Positions 16,418-24,515 of a stretch of DNA of 36,556 nt are shown here, in pieces; position 1 is the first letter of the stretch; each line of letters begins with the position of its first letter. Source of the stretch: Gammaproteobacteria bacterium (GTDB lineage Bacteria > Pseudomonadota > Gammaproteobacteria > Pseudomonadales > Azotimanducaceae); contig JAPOYV010000098.1 in NCBI GenBank assembly GCA_026706385.1, positions 1-36,556 of the forward strand, given 5' to 3'. A program made the position numbers and the translations under genes. The notes below the pieces were generated by a model that was given only the letters and a program-made list of their open reading frames with translations, ran no database searches and was not told where the DNA came from.

Positions 16418-17393
16418 CGCCTGCTCCGGCCCTGAATACGATGCAGGCACACGCTGCGGGTACGCAGGCCGCGATGAGACACGCGGCCTGCCACCCTGGG
16501 AAGGACACCGAGAGCGCTGCCAGCGGCCCCAGCCAGACCACGGCGTGCGCGCCGAACAGGGCGGTGGTGCGACCGTGTCCCCAGCGGCGGGAGAGGATCT
16601 GGTAGAGGTGCGAACGATGCGCGTCGGCGAATGCTTGTCCGGTAACGATTCTCACGCCCAACGTGTAGCTCGCGTCGAACCAGAATCCTACCAGCAGGAT
16701 CAGGCTGGCGACAGCGGGCAGTTCACCGCTCTGCCATAGCCAAAGGGCCAGCGAGCCGGTGACGACGCCGAGGAAACCGCTCCCGGTGTCGCCCATGAAG
16801 ATCTTGGCCGGGGCCCAGTTGAAGCACAGGAACCCCACGCTTGCGGCGAGCAGCACCCAGGCCATGGCGGCCGATTGAGCCGCTTCGCCGATGGCGAGTA
16901 CGCCCGCTGCGTAGATCACGCTTTGAGACGCGGCGATGCCGTCGATGCCGTCCATGAAGTTGTACAGGTTGATCCACCAGGCGAGCCCGAGGATCAGGAC
17001 GGCTGTTGCGAGGAGGGGTTCGTCGGTGAGCAGCGCCACGCAGGCAGTGGCGATTGCCACGTGGGCGACGAGCCGGACGTCCCGGCGCAGGTCCTTGACG
17101 TCGTCGAGAAAGCCGACGAGCGCGATGGCGACTCCGGCCGTCGCGAGTAACAGCGCCGGTGGATAGTCGTCGATCGACAGGATGAGAAAGACGACGACCG
17201 GCACGATGAAGCCGAGCCCTCCCGCCGTCGGCGTGGGGGTTGCGTGCGAGCTGCGCCGATTCGGCTCGGCCAACAAGCCGAGCCGAACCGCAGCGAAGCG
17301 GGTGAGGGCGGTGGCCGCGACGGCGGCGAGCAAGGCGGACGTTGCGACCAGAACGTGGTGGTCCCATCCGGACACAAGGCCACTGGTCGCCAA
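16407..17393 (-). CDS. wbpL: Undecaprenyl-phosphate sugar-1-phosphate transferase (WecA/WbpL/MraY family)
   Basis: The ~328-residue protein has about ten hydrophobic segments and the polyprenyl-phosphate transferase motifs: NRRSSHATPTPTAGGLGF after the first helix, VGFLDDVKDL with paired aspartates, NLYNFMDGIDGIA with the catalytic aspartate region, IFMGDTGSGFLG, and HRSHLYQIL near the C-terminus. Such enzymes load the first HexNAc-1-phosphate onto undecaprenyl phosphate in the inner membrane, starting O-antigen or related glycans. The start is uncertain: TTG 17393 or GTG 17375. It begins 8 bp after the comEA-like stop and overlaps the wbpM-like gene. The symbol follows its pairing with wbpM. 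Confidence 0.87.
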   Translation of the reverse strand: MATSGLVSGWDHHVLVATSALLAAVAATALTRFAAVRLGLLAEPNRRSSHATPTPTAGGLGFIVPVVVFLILSIDDYPPALLLATAGVAIALVGFLDDVKDLRRDVRLVAHVAIATACVALLTDEPLLATAVLILGLAWWINLYNFMDGIDGIAASQSVIYAAGVLAIGEAAQSAAMAWVLLAASVGFLCFNWAPAKIFMGDTGSGFLGVVTGSLALWLWQSGELPAVASLILLVGFWFDASYTLGVRIVTGQAFADAHRSHLYQILSRRWGHGRTTALFGAHAVVWLGPLAALSVSFPGWQAACLIAACVPAACACIVFRAGAGDAD

Positions 17394-17401
17394 CGCCTAA
17401 G

Positions 17402-17743
17402 CTACTCGTGCCGCCCGGACTTGGCCGGCTTGCCGGGCGTATGGCCCTCGCCCTCGGTACTCACGACGATCTTGGCCTCGTTCCTTGTCACCGTGGCCTC
17501 GCCGATGCCCTTGACCTTGGCGAGGTCGGTTGCCGCGTCGAAGCGTCCGTGGTTCTCGCGATGCTCGACGATCGCCTGGGCTTTCTTGAGCCCGACGCCG
17601 CTGAGCACGCTGGCGATGGTCTCGGCATCGGCCGTGTTGATGTTGACCTGCATCGGCGGTCCGCCGGAGGCAGGGGCCTGTGCCAGGACGACGCTCGAAA
17701 CAGCGATGGCTAGCAACGCTAGCAATGTGCGGATCTTTGGCAT
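17402..17743 (-). CDS. Exported ComEA-like helix-hairpin-helix protein
   Basis: The 113-residue protein has a Sec signal peptide (MPKIRTLLALLAIAVSSVVLAQA) and a helix-hairpin-helix pair: VNINTADAETIASVLSGVG with LKKAQAIVEHRENHG, then FDAATDLAKVKGIGEATV. This is the ComEA-type DNA-binding module; the family binds incoming DNA in the periplasm of transformable bacteria, though many short homologues are uncharacterised. The C-terminal tail (EGEGHTPGKPAKSGRHE) is low-complexity and charged. The ATG follows a GGAG site. A comEA-like gene near wbpM is a known arrangement in Pseudomonas. It is first in a possible comEA-wbpL-wbpM transcript. Confidence 0.87.
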   Translation of the reverse strand: MPKIRTLLALLAIAVSSVVLAQAPASGGPPMQVNINTADAETIASVLSGVGLKKAQAIVEHRENHGRFDAATDLAKVKGIGEATVTRNEAKIVVSTEGEGHTPGKPAKSGRHE

Positions 17744-17800
17744 TGGAGGTCTCCGTTGGTGTGTGAGGAGACGACCTTAAAGGCAGGAAATCGGGAATTA

Positions 17801-17832
17801 TGTAGGACAACCGCCCGATGAGTTGTAGGACA
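17801..17832. promoter_or_regulatory. Direct repeat TGTAGGACA upstream of the comEA-like gene
   Basis: The 9-mer TGTAGGACA occurs at 17801-17809 and 17824-17832, 23 nt apart, about two helical turns, within the 135-bp gap before the comEA-like gene. Read on the coding strand it is TGTCCTACA, with a CATAAT -10-like hexamer next to the downstream copy. Spacing and position suggest a binding site for a regulator, but I cannot name one. Confidence 0.35.
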
Positions 17833-17878
17833 GCGGCGCTTCGTCGTGTAAGCCGGGCGCCACGTTCCGGGTGGGACA

Positions 17879-18187
17879 TCAAACCTGCTGGGCCGCGTCC
17901 GCACCGTCGCGCAGGCGGTTCAACTCGCGACCTTGATCGCGCAGGGCCCGTTGCAACCGACGCTGCTCGAGTTTGCCGCGAACGAAGCCGAAGAAGCACA
18001 GAGCGAACCCGACGGATGCGCCGGTCGCGAACGCGGCGTAGAGCCAGATGAACACAGGCAGCGCCGGGCTCTCGCGGTCGAGCAGGCGCAGCGCAATCGG
18101 CGTGTGGTTGTCGACGTAAAGCACGCCGCCGAGAAACACGACGGCCAAGCCCACCGCAACGATGCAGAGACCTTTCAGAACACGCAT
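17879..18187 (-). CDS. lapA: LapA-domain (DUF1049) small membrane protein
   Basis: The 102-residue protein has two transmembrane helices (about residues 5-24 and 42-70) separated by a short loop with VDNHTPIALRLLD, the typical N-V/T-x-x-V pattern of the LapA/YciS family, and a basic C-terminal coiled coil (RGKLEQRRLQRALRDQGREL). LapA in E. coli works with LapB in regulating lipopolysaccharide assembly at the inner membrane. No lapB is seen in the window. It follows ihfB by 50 bp on the same strand, a position also seen in other gammaproteobacteria, and is followed by the repeat-containing gap before the comEA-like gene. Confidence 0.82.
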   Translation of the reverse strand: MRVLKGLCIVAVGLAVVFLGGVLYVDNHTPIALRLLDRESPALPVFIWLYAAFATGASVGFALCFFGFVRGKLEQRRLQRALRDQGRELNRLRDGADAAQQV

Positions 18188-18237
18188 CGGCCGATCACCA
18201 GCATCCCGGGACGAGCGGACGACCGCGGTGGTCCAAG

Positions 18238-18549
<312 letters not shown>

Positions 18550-18635
18550 GGGCAAAAGCCGCCAAGCGGACGATCAAACTAACTTGCGCGGCGTCAAAGA
18601 ACAAGCCCGTCGCGGTTCGAAGCACGAATGCCCCT

Positions 18636-18660
18636 CGATCCCTAAGAGTCCTCGGGATCG
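18636..18660. repeat. 7-bp inverted repeat over the rpsA stop codon
   Basis: CGATCCC at 18636-18642 and GGGATCG at 18654-18660 pair perfectly around an 11-nt loop that holds the stop codon of rpsA. No T-run follows. It might slow decay or limit read-through into ihfB, but could be chance at this GC content. Confidence 0.3.
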
Positions 18661-20510
18661 CTTGAGCGCCGCATCTGCGCCTTGATCAGATCGCCGAGTG
18701 TCGTCGGCCCGGGCCGGTCGTCTTCCTGCTGGCGATACTCTTTATGCGCTTGCCGCTCGTCGTCCTGGTCGCGCGCCTTGATGGACAGGTTGATCGTGCG
18801 GTTCTTGCGGTCGACGCCGATGATCTTGGCGCTGATCTCCTCGCCCACCGACAGTGCGGACCGAGCGTCTTCCACGCGGTCGATGTTGATCTCCGACGCC
18901 TTCAGGCGGCCCTCGACGTCCGGCGCCAAGGTAATGTAGGCCACTTTCGGCTCCACGGAGGCGACGACGCCGGTCACCACGCTGTTGCGGTCATGGACGG
19001 CGACGTAGTCGTTGAACGGCTCCTGGTCGAGTTGCTTGATGCCGAGCGAGATCCGTTCCCTTTCCGGGTCGATCGAGAGGATGACCGAGTCCACCTCTTC
19101 GCCCTTGCTGTAGCGGCGTACCGCGGTTTCGCCGGGCTCGTTCCAAGAGATGTCGGACAGGTAGACGAGACCGTCGATGCCGCCGGGCAGGCCGATGAAG
19201 ATGCCGAAATCGGTGATGGACTTGATCCGGCCGCGGATGCGGTCGCCGATGGCGTGGGTCGCGGCGAACTCGTCCCACGGGTTGGCCCGGCACTGCTTGA
19301 TGCCGAGCGAGATGCGTCGCCGGTCCTCGTCGATGTCGAGCACCATGACTTCGACCTCGTCGCCGACCGCGACGACCTTGGACGGATGGATGTTCTTGTT
19401 GGTCCAGTCCATCTCCGAGACGTGCACGAGCCCCTCGACCCCTTCTTCGATCTCCGCGAAGCAACCGTAGTCGGTGAGGTTGGTGACGCGGGCCAGGACG
19501 CGGGCGCGCTCGGGGTAGCGTTGCTTGATGTTGACCCAGGGGTCGTCGCCGAGCTGCTTCATACCGAGCGAAACCCGGTTCTTCTCCCGGTCGAAGCGCA
19601 GGATCTTCACCGGCACCTCGTCGCCGACGTTGACCATCTCGCTTGGATGGCGGACGCGGCGCCAGGCCATGTCGGTGATGTGCAGCAAGCCGTCCACGCC
19701 GCCCAAGTCCACGAAGGCGCCGTAGTCGGTGAGGTTCTTGACGATGCCCTTGATCTCCTGGCCCTCTTGGAGCGAGGCGAGCAGTTGTTCCCGTTCCGCG
19801 CTGTTCTCCTCTTCGAGAACCGCGCGTCGAGAGACGACGACGTTGTTGCGCCGTTGGTCGAGCTTGATGACCTTGAATTCGAGGTTGGCGCCCTCGAGAT
19901 GGGCGGTTTCGCGCAGCGGGCGGATGTCGACGAGGGATCCGGGGAGGAAGGCCCGGATGTCGTTGATGTCGACGGTGAAACCGCCCTTGACCTTGCCGTT
20001 GAGAATGCCCTTGACCACCTTGGCGTTGTCGAAGGCGTCCTGGAGCATGTCCCACGACTCGGCCCGCCTAGCCTTCTCGCGCGACAGCCGGGTCTCGCCG
20101 AAGCCGTCGTCGACGGTCTCCATAGCGACCTTGACCTGATCGCCGATCTCCAGGGCGAATTCGCCGTCCTCGTTCAGGAACTGGCTGCGCGGAATGACGC
20201 CTTCAGACTTGAGCCCGGCATGGACGATCACGAAATCCTTGTCGATGTCGACGATGGTTCCGGTGACGATCGCCCCGGGGTCCATCTCGATGGTCCGCAG
20301 GCTGTTCTCGAACAACGCGGCGAAGTCCTCCACCGCGGGCTGTTGAATGCTTGCGAGGGGCATACCTCCCGCGCTCCCCGGCTGAGGGCTCTCGCTTGCG
20401 AGTGGCAGTGCCCCCGCTCGCTGCTCCGCGGCGGGTGCGCTCCCAGGCTGAGGGCTGGTGTCCACGTCCGTAGTGGCGTCCGAGACGACTTCTTCGGTGT
20501 TGTCCGTCAT
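18642..20510 (-). CDS. rpsA: 30S ribosomal protein S1 with a repeat-derived N-terminal extension
   Basis: The 622-residue protein is ribosomal protein S1, which holds mRNA on the 30S subunit. It has six S1 RNA-binding domains from about residue 78 to 632-equivalent end, seen as repeated G-x-V-x-x-[IL]-x-x-[FY]-G-x-F-[IV] patterns (for example [40 protein letters not shown]) and recurrent KI-x-x-[VI]-D-x-x-x-x-R-I-[SN]-L-[GS] ends. The usual start ([17 protein letters not shown]) begins only at residue 62, making it about 60 residues longer than E. coli S1. The extension holds a duplicated SPQPGSA...PLAS unit. ATG 20510 lacks a strong Shine-Dalgarno, as is normal for rpsA. It sits between cmk and ihfB. 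Confidence 0.95.
   Translation of the reverse strand: MTDNTEEVVSDATTDVDTSPQPGSAPAAEQRAGALPLASESPQPGSAGGMPLASIQQPAVEDFAALFENSLRTIEMDPGAIVTGTIVDIDKDFVIVHAGLKSEGVIPRSQFLNEDGEFALEIGDQVKVAMETVDDGFGETRLSREKARRAESWDMLQDAFDNAKVVKGILNGKVKGGFTVDINDIRAFLPGSLVDIRPLRETAHLEGANLEFKVIKLDQRRNNVVVSRRAVLEEENSAEREQLLASLQEGQEIKGIVKNLTDYGAFVDLGGVDGLLHITDMAWRRVRHPSEMVNVGDEVPVKILRFDREKNRVSLGMKQLGDDPWVNIKQRYPERARVLARVTNLTDYGCFAEIEEGVEGLVHVSEMDWTNKNIHPSKVVAVGDEVEVMVLDIDEDRRRISLGIKQCRANPWDEFAATHAIGDRIRGRIKSITDFGIFIGLPGGIDGLVYLSDISWNEPGETAVRRYSKGEEVDSVILSIDPERERISLGIKQLDQEPFNDYVAVHDRNSVVTGVVASVEPKVAYITLAPDVEGRLKASEINIDRVEDARSALSVGEEISAKIIGVDRKNRTINLSIKARDQDDERQAHKEYRQQEDDRPGPTTLGDLIKAQMRRSSDPEDS
20349..20456 (-). repeat. 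Tandem palindromic-type repeat inside rpsA
   Basis: Two units, 20349-20390 and 20394-20456, each begin GCTTGCGAG followed by [GT]GGCA and end GCGCTCCC[CA]GGCTGAGGGCT on the plus strand. The second carries about 20 extra bases in the middle. Read on the coding strand they give SPQPGSA-x-PLAS-type peptides, in frame, near residues 19-54 of S1. Confidence 0.8.
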
Positions 20511-20578
20511 ATCGCTAGTTGCTGTTCACCTTTTGCTGTCTGTTGCTGTTGCCCCGCGCCGATCGTCCTCATGCCGTC

Positions 20579-21307
20579 CTAGGGAACATGCTTCGCGACG
20601 TGGGCCATGACGGTGGATACGACCTCGTCAATGGTCATCGCGGTCGTATCGACCGTGTGCGCATCGGGGGCGGGCATCAACGGCGATACGGTTCGTTCCC
20701 GATCCCGGGCATCGCGTGCTTCGAGTTCCAGAAGCAGCGCGTCGAACTCGGGAACGACCGGCTGCGAGCGGCGCGACACCGTACCACCGGGCAAGGTTTC
20801 GTTCAACCGGTACATGTGGTGAAGCTGAAGTAGGCGGCGCTGTGCCCGGCTCTCGACGCTTGCTGTCAGGAAGATCTTCGCCACGGCGTCGGGAAACACG
20901 ACGGTGCCCATGTCGCGACCGTCGGCGACCAGGCCGGGCGGTTCGCGGAACCGACGTTGCGTGGCGAGCAGCGCGGTTCGGACCTCCGGAATGGCGGCGA
21001 TGGTCGACGCGGCGCCACCCACGGCGTCGTGGCGGATTGCCAGTGTCTCGTCCACACCGGCCACCATCACGCCGTGCGCCGAGAACGCGAGGTCCAAATC
21101 CGAGATCAGGTTCGCGAGCGCAGGACCGTCGCGCAGGTCTAAGCCCTCTCGGCGGGCAACCAGGGCGACAGCGCGATACAGCGCGCCGCTGTCCAGCAAG
21201 TGCCAGCCTAGACTGTCGGCGACGGCCACCGCGACGGTGCCCTTGCCGGCGCCGCTCGGACCGTCGATCGCGATGACCGGGATGTCCGTTGGCGTGGGCC
21301 GGGGCAT
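20579..21307 (-). CDS. cmk: Cytidylate kinase
   Basis: The 242-residue protein phosphorylates CMP and dCMP with ATP in the cytosol. It has the P-loop VIAIDGPSGAGKGTVA (residues 11-25 region), the LLDSGALYRAVAL substrate segment, VADGRDMGTVVFPDA with the CMP-binding R-D pair, and the lid region KIFLTASVESRAQRR. A slight insertion lies between LLQLHHMYRLNETLPGG and the helix RRSQPVVPEFDALLLE; the usual E-x-x-x-R-D-x-x-D motif is modified to ARDARDRERTVSPL. ATG 21307 follows the tyrA stop by 8 bp. In many gammaproteobacteria aroA lies between tyrA and cmk; here it does not. Downstream, 68 bp precede rpsA. Confidence 0.93.
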   Translation of the reverse strand: MPRPTPTDIPVIAIDGPSGAGKGTVAVAVADSLGWHLLDSGALYRAVALVARREGLDLRDGPALANLISDLDLAFSAHGVMVAGVDETLAIRHDAVGGAASTIAAIPEVRTALLATQRRFREPPGLVADGRDMGTVVFPDAVAKIFLTASVESRAQRRLLQLHHMYRLNETLPGGTVSRRSQPVVPEFDALLLELEARDARDRERTVSPLMPAPDAHTVDTTAMTIDEVVSTVMAHVAKHVP

Positions 21308-21315
21308 ATCCCGAG

Positions 21316-22185
21316 TCAATCGCGCGGTCGCGTCGCCGGCAGGCGACGCGCCTGGTCAAACGCGCGGCGAAGCCGACTTGCGCCTTCGATGCGGCGGCGG
21401 AGGGGCGGGCCGCCCTTGGCAGCGGCGTCCCCGAGGGAGCGCAGATCCTCGATCAGCTCGTCGAGATAACGCCGGACATGGCCGGCATTGCCGTGGAGGA
21501 TGTCATGCCAGACTTCGGCATCTCCGGCGGCGATGCGCGTGAAGTCCCGGAAACCGCTCCCCGCGCCAGCGGACGATCCTGCCCGCCCGACAACGTCCAT
21601 GAAGGCGACCGCAACCAAGTGGGGCAGGTGGCTGAGCAGGGCGAATCGCTCGTCGTGCTGGTCAGGTGTTTGTGTCTCGACATCAGCGCCGATGGCCTCC
21701 CAGATGCGACGCACCTCCGCCGCCGCCCACGCGGCCGTGGCGTCCGTTGGCGTCATCACGACAGTTCGGTTACGGAACAGCGCGCCATCGGCTGCGCCTG
21801 GCCCGTGCTGTTCGGAACCAGCGATCGGATGGCACGGGACGTAGTTCTCGGGCGGTGGCTCCAAGGCGTCGATGACCGGGCCCTTGACGCTCCCCACGTC
21901 GAAGACCACCGTCGCGCTTTTGCTGGCGTTCAGGACACAAGACGCGATCCCGGCGAGCGGCACAGCGACGCAGGCCGCGTCGAAGCGGCTCTCGGCCGCG
22001 TCACCGGCCCGGTCGTCGATGATCCCGAGCGCGAGGGCCTGATCGAGGGCCTCGGTCCTGCGGTCGATGCCGACGACGCGGCTGAACACGCCATGCGCCT
22101 TGGCGGCCAATGCGAACGACCCGCCGACGAGGCCGGTGCCGACAAGGAGCAATGTCGCGGGACGCGCTTTGCGGCCCGTGGTCAC
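21316..22185 (-). CDS. tyrA: Prephenate dehydrogenase
   Basis: The 289-residue protein converts prephenate to 4-hydroxyphenylpyruvate with NAD(P)+ in tyrosine synthesis. It has the Rossmann motif LLLVGTGLVGGSFALAAKAHG, AACVAVPLAGIAS, the substrate-side VPCHPIAGSEQHGPGAA with the conserved H-P-x-A-G-x-E, LFRNRTVVMTP, and HDERFALLSHLPHLVAVAF. It is a mono-functional, short form with no fused chorismate mutase, ACT or EPSP synthase part. The start is a GTG overlapping the hisC stop (GTGA). The same frame stays open far upstream through hisC, which is a chance extension. It belongs to the serC-pheA-hisC-tyrA-cmk operon. Confidence 0.92.
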   Translation of the reverse strand: MTTGRKARPATLLLVGTGLVGGSFALAAKAHGVFSRVVGIDRRTEALDQALALGIIDDRAGDAAESRFDAACVAVPLAGIASCVLNASKSATVVFDVGSVKGPVIDALEPPPENYVPCHPIAGSEQHGPGAADGALFRNRTVVMTPTDATAAWAAAEVRRIWEAIGADVETQTPDQHDERFALLSHLPHLVAVAFMDVVGRAGSSAGAGSGFRDFTRIAAGDAEVWHDILHGNAGHVRRYLDELIEDLRSLGDAAAKGGPPLRRRIEGASRLRRAFDQARRLPATRPRD

Positions 22186-23276
22186 CGTGCGGTGCGTTCG
22201 AGCGCGCGTTCGAGCGCTGTCAGAAATCGCGAGTTCTCGGGCGGGAGTCCTGACGTCACGCGCAAGTGATTGGGCATGCCGTAGTTCGCCACCGGTCGAA
22301 CGATGACCCCGTCGTCGAGCATGGCGTCGTAGACGGCGCCGGCACGCCGCCCGGCATCGAAGCTGATGAAGTTGCCGAGCGACGGAATCCAATCGAGGCC
22401 CAAGGCGTGCAAGCCGCGTTCGATCTGATCGAGTCCGTCGACATTGAGACGGCGGCTCTCGGCGACGTAGTCCACGTCCTGCAGCGCGGCTTCGGCGGCC
22501 AGGAGTCCGAGGCTGTTGGCATTGAACGGTTGGCGGACGCGGTTCATCAGGTCGGCGAAGTCGGGCGAGCTGATGCTGTAGCCGACGCGCAAGGCCGCGA
22601 GCCCGTAGATCTTGGAGAAGGTCCGGGTGACGATCAGGTTGGGGTGGCGGTCGACTAGAGCGATGGCATTCGGGTAGCGCGCTAGGTATTCGGCGTACGC
22701 CTCGTCGACCACGACCCAGACGTCTTGCGGCACCCGGGCGAGGAAGGACTCGATGGCCGAGTCGTCCACCCAGGTTCCGGTCGGATTGTTGGGGTTGGCG
22801 ATGTAGACGATCCGCGTGGTCTCGTCCACCGCAGCGGCCAAGGCGTCGAGGTCGTGACCCCAGTCGACGGACGGTACGCGCACCACGCGGCCGTTCGCGC
22901 TGGCGATGGCCAATGGATAGACGACGAAGCAGTGTTCGTCCACGACGCCGGATGTCCCCGGCGAGACCGCGACGCGAGCCGCCAGGTCCAGGACATCGTT
23001 GGAACCGTTGCCGAGCGTGATCTGCTCCGCTGCGATGTCGTGATGTTCGGCCAAGGCGGCCTTCAGGCGGAAGCCGTTGCCGTCCGGGTACCGGGACAGG
23101 TCCACAACGCCGGCTTGAAGGGCTTGTCGAACGAGACTGCCGGGGCCGCGCGGATTCTCGTTGCTGGCGAGCTTCACGATGTCGGTGATGCCGCGTTCGC
23201 GCGCGAGTTCCTCGATCGGCTTGCCCGGCTGATAGGGATGCAGCCCCGCAATGGCGGGGTTGACGGCGTCGGTCAT
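22182..23276 (-). CDS. hisC: Histidinol-phosphate/aromatic aminotransferase
   Basis: The 364-residue fold-type I PLP enzyme has the HisC pattern: IAGLHPYQPGKPIEELARE, KLASNENPRGP, the cofactor segment LGNGSNDVLDL, IANPNNPTGTWV, VVVDEAYAEY, and the lysine K222 in TRTFSKIYGLAALRVGY. HisC-type enzymes transaminate histidinol phosphate; in this context, between pheA and tyrA, it is likely also or mainly used for phenylpyruvate and hydroxyphenylpyruvate, as proposed for HisC2 of other gammaproteobacteria. ATG 23276 is separated from pheA by a 150-nt repeat block, unusual in an operon whose other junctions nearly touch. Its stop overlaps the start of tyrA. Confidence 0.92.
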   Translation of the reverse strand: MTDAVNPAIAGLHPYQPGKPIEELARERGITDIVKLASNENPRGPGSLVRQALQAGVVDLSRYPDGNGFRLKAALAEHHDIAAEQITLGNGSNDVLDLAARVAVSPGTSGVVDEHCFVVYPLAIASANGRVVRVPSVDWGHDLDALAAAVDETTRIVYIANPNNPTGTWVDDSAIESFLARVPQDVWVVVDEAYAEYLARYPNAIALVDRHPNLIVTRTFSKIYGLAALRVGYSISSPDFADLMNRVRQPFNANSLGLLAAEAALQDVDYVAESRRLNVDGLDQIERGLHALGLDWIPSLGNFISFDAGRRAGAVYDAMLDDGVIVRPVANYGMPNHLRVTSGLPPENSRFLTALERALERTAR

Positions 23277-23279
23277 GAC

Positions 23280-23342
23280 GCGACCGCTTCGCGGCGTCGC
23301 TGTGGACCGCAAGCGGCGTCGCTGTCGACCGCAAGCGGTCGC
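23280..23342. repeat. Inverted repeat enclosing a 22-nt tandem repeat
   Basis: GCGACCGCTT at 23280-23289 is the exact reverse complement of AAGCGGTCGC at 23333-23342. Between them are two 22-nt copies (23291-23312 and 23313-23334), GCGGCGTCGCTGT[GC]GACCGCAA, differing at one base. It lies directly upstream of the hisC start codon on the transcribed strand. Confidence 0.8.
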
Positions 23343-23343
23343 C

Positions 23344-23366
23344 GAGAATTCGCTGCGCGAATTCTC
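23344..23366. repeat. Perfect 10-bp hairpin before hisC
   Basis: GAGAATTCGC (23344-23353) and GCGAATTCTC (23357-23366) are perfectly complementary with a TGC loop. No U-tract follows on the coding strand, so it is not a typical intrinsic terminator. In RNA it would sit about 70 nt before hisC and could affect processing or translation. Confidence 0.8.
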
Positions 23367-23426
23367 CCGGGAGCGAGGTGGCACCGACCGTCAGGCAACA
23401 AGAAACGGGTTTGTTCCATGGGCGTC

Positions 23427-24512
23427 TTATACGGCCCGCGGGTAGGATCCGAGGTTCTTGAGGTCCGTCGCCACGCTCGCCAACTCTTCGAGGACGGCCG
23501 CGATTTCCTTCTCGTTGGCGTGGCCCTCGAAGTCGATGAAGAACACGTAGCTCCAGTTGGACGACTTCGACGGTCGCGACTCGATTCTCGACAGGCTGAT
23601 GCCGTGGCGATGGAACGGCTCGAGGACCTTGTAGAGCGCGCCGGGTTCGTTGCGCGTGGCGACCATGATCGAGGTGCGGTCCCGACCGGACGGCTCGACG
23701 TTCTGGTCGCCGATGACGAAGAAGCGCGTCTTGTTGTCCGCCTGGTCTTCGATGTTGGTATGCAGTATGTCGAGGCCGTAGCGGTCCGCCGCCATTTCGC
23801 CGGCAATGGCGGCGACGCCGTCCTGCTCGGCCGCGATGCGTGCGGCCTCCGCGTTGCTCGCGACGGGCCGCCGCGACAGCGTCGCGTAGTGCGTATCGAG
23901 CCAGTGGCGGCACTGGCCCAAGGACTGCTCATGGGCGCAGATCTCGCGGATGCTGTCGGCGCTGCCGCCGCGTTTGACGAGCAAGGCGTGGTGGATCGGC
24001 AGCTCGATCTCCGCGCACACCCTGAGCGGCGAGGTGATGAAGCAGTCGAGCGTGTGCTTGACCATGCCGTCGGCGCTGTTTTCCACCGCCACCACGCCGT
24101 AGTGCGCGGCTCCGGATTCCACTTCCCGGAAGACCTCGCCAACGGACGCCAACGCGCGCAGTTTCGCGAAATGGCCGAACTGCTTGATCGCGGCGGCCTC
24201 GGTGTAGGTTCCGGTCGGACCCAGGCAGGCGACGGTAAGCGGCTGCTCGAGGGACAGACAGCACGAGATGATCTCCCGGAACAGCCGCTCGATGTGGGCG
24301 TCGGGCAACGGCCCCTGGTTCTCGGCGCGCAGGCGCGCAAGGATTTGCGCCTCACGCTCGGGCCGGTAGTAGGCCGGCGTATCGCCCGTCTCGGACCGCG
24401 CCTTGATTTGGGCCACCTCCTGCGCGCACGCGGCGCGTTGATTCAGCAGCTCCCTCAGTTGACGGTCGATATCGTCGATCCGCTCGCGCACTTTGTCGAG
24501 GTTTTCCGGCAT
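23427..24512 (-). CDS. pheA: Bifunctional chorismate mutase/prephenate dehydratase
   Basis: The 361-residue protein makes phenylpyruvate from chorismate via prephenate. Residues 1-90 are an AroQ chorismate mutase helical domain (VRERIDDIDRQLRELLNQRA, YYRPEREAQIL). The prephenate dehydratase domain follows (ACLGPTGTYTEAAAIKQFG, VAVENSADGMVKHTLD, and the catalytic TRF motif in NKTRFFVIG). An ACT regulatory domain ends it (GALYKVLEPFHRHGISLSRI with the ESRP phenylalanine-binding motif). Feedback inhibition by phenylalanine is therefore expected. It starts 4 nt... after a short gap following serC: the serC stop is at 24516 and this ATG is at 24512, so the two genes are 3 bp apart in one operon. 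Confidence 0.95.
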   Translation of the reverse strand: MPENLDKVRERIDDIDRQLRELLNQRAACAQEVAQIKARSETGDTPAYYRPEREAQILARLRAENQGPLPDAHIERLFREIISCCLSLEQPLTVACLGPTGTYTEAAAIKQFGHFAKLRALASVGEVFREVESGAAHYGVVAVENSADGMVKHTLDCFITSPLRVCAEIELPIHHALLVKRGGSADSIREICAHEQSLGQCRHWLDTHYATLSRRPVASNAEAARIAAEQDGVAAIAGEMAADRYGLDILHTNIEDQADNKTRFFVIGDQNVEPSGRDRTSIMVATRNEPGALYKVLEPFHRHGISLSRIESRPSKSSNWSYVFFIDFEGHANEKEIAAVLEELASVATDLKNLGSYPRAV

Positions 24513-24515
24513 ATG

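Noticed and set aside
14680-17400. Possible start of a full O-antigen cluster
   Set aside because: Only the priming transferase and the dehydratase are present; no glycosyltransferase, flippase or polymerase is encoded here.
18744-20582. A 612-codon plus-strand open frame over rpsA
   Set aside because: It mirrors the acidic, repetitive S1 coding sequence and has no recognisable domain; rpsA is certain on the other strand.
23280-23342. CRISPR-like tandem repeat
   Set aside because: There are only two 22-nt copies directly adjacent with no spacers, and no cas genes in the window.
23276-23427. Phenylalanine attenuator (leader peptide plus terminator) before hisC
   Set aside because: No short ORF rich in Phe codons and no U-tract after the hairpin are visible, so attenuation is not supported.
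21316-23913. A single 865-codon frame that could suggest a fused protein ending in TyrA
   Set aside because: The upstream part is an out-of-frame reading of hisC and pheA. The GTGA overlap at 22182-22185 explains the tyrA start.
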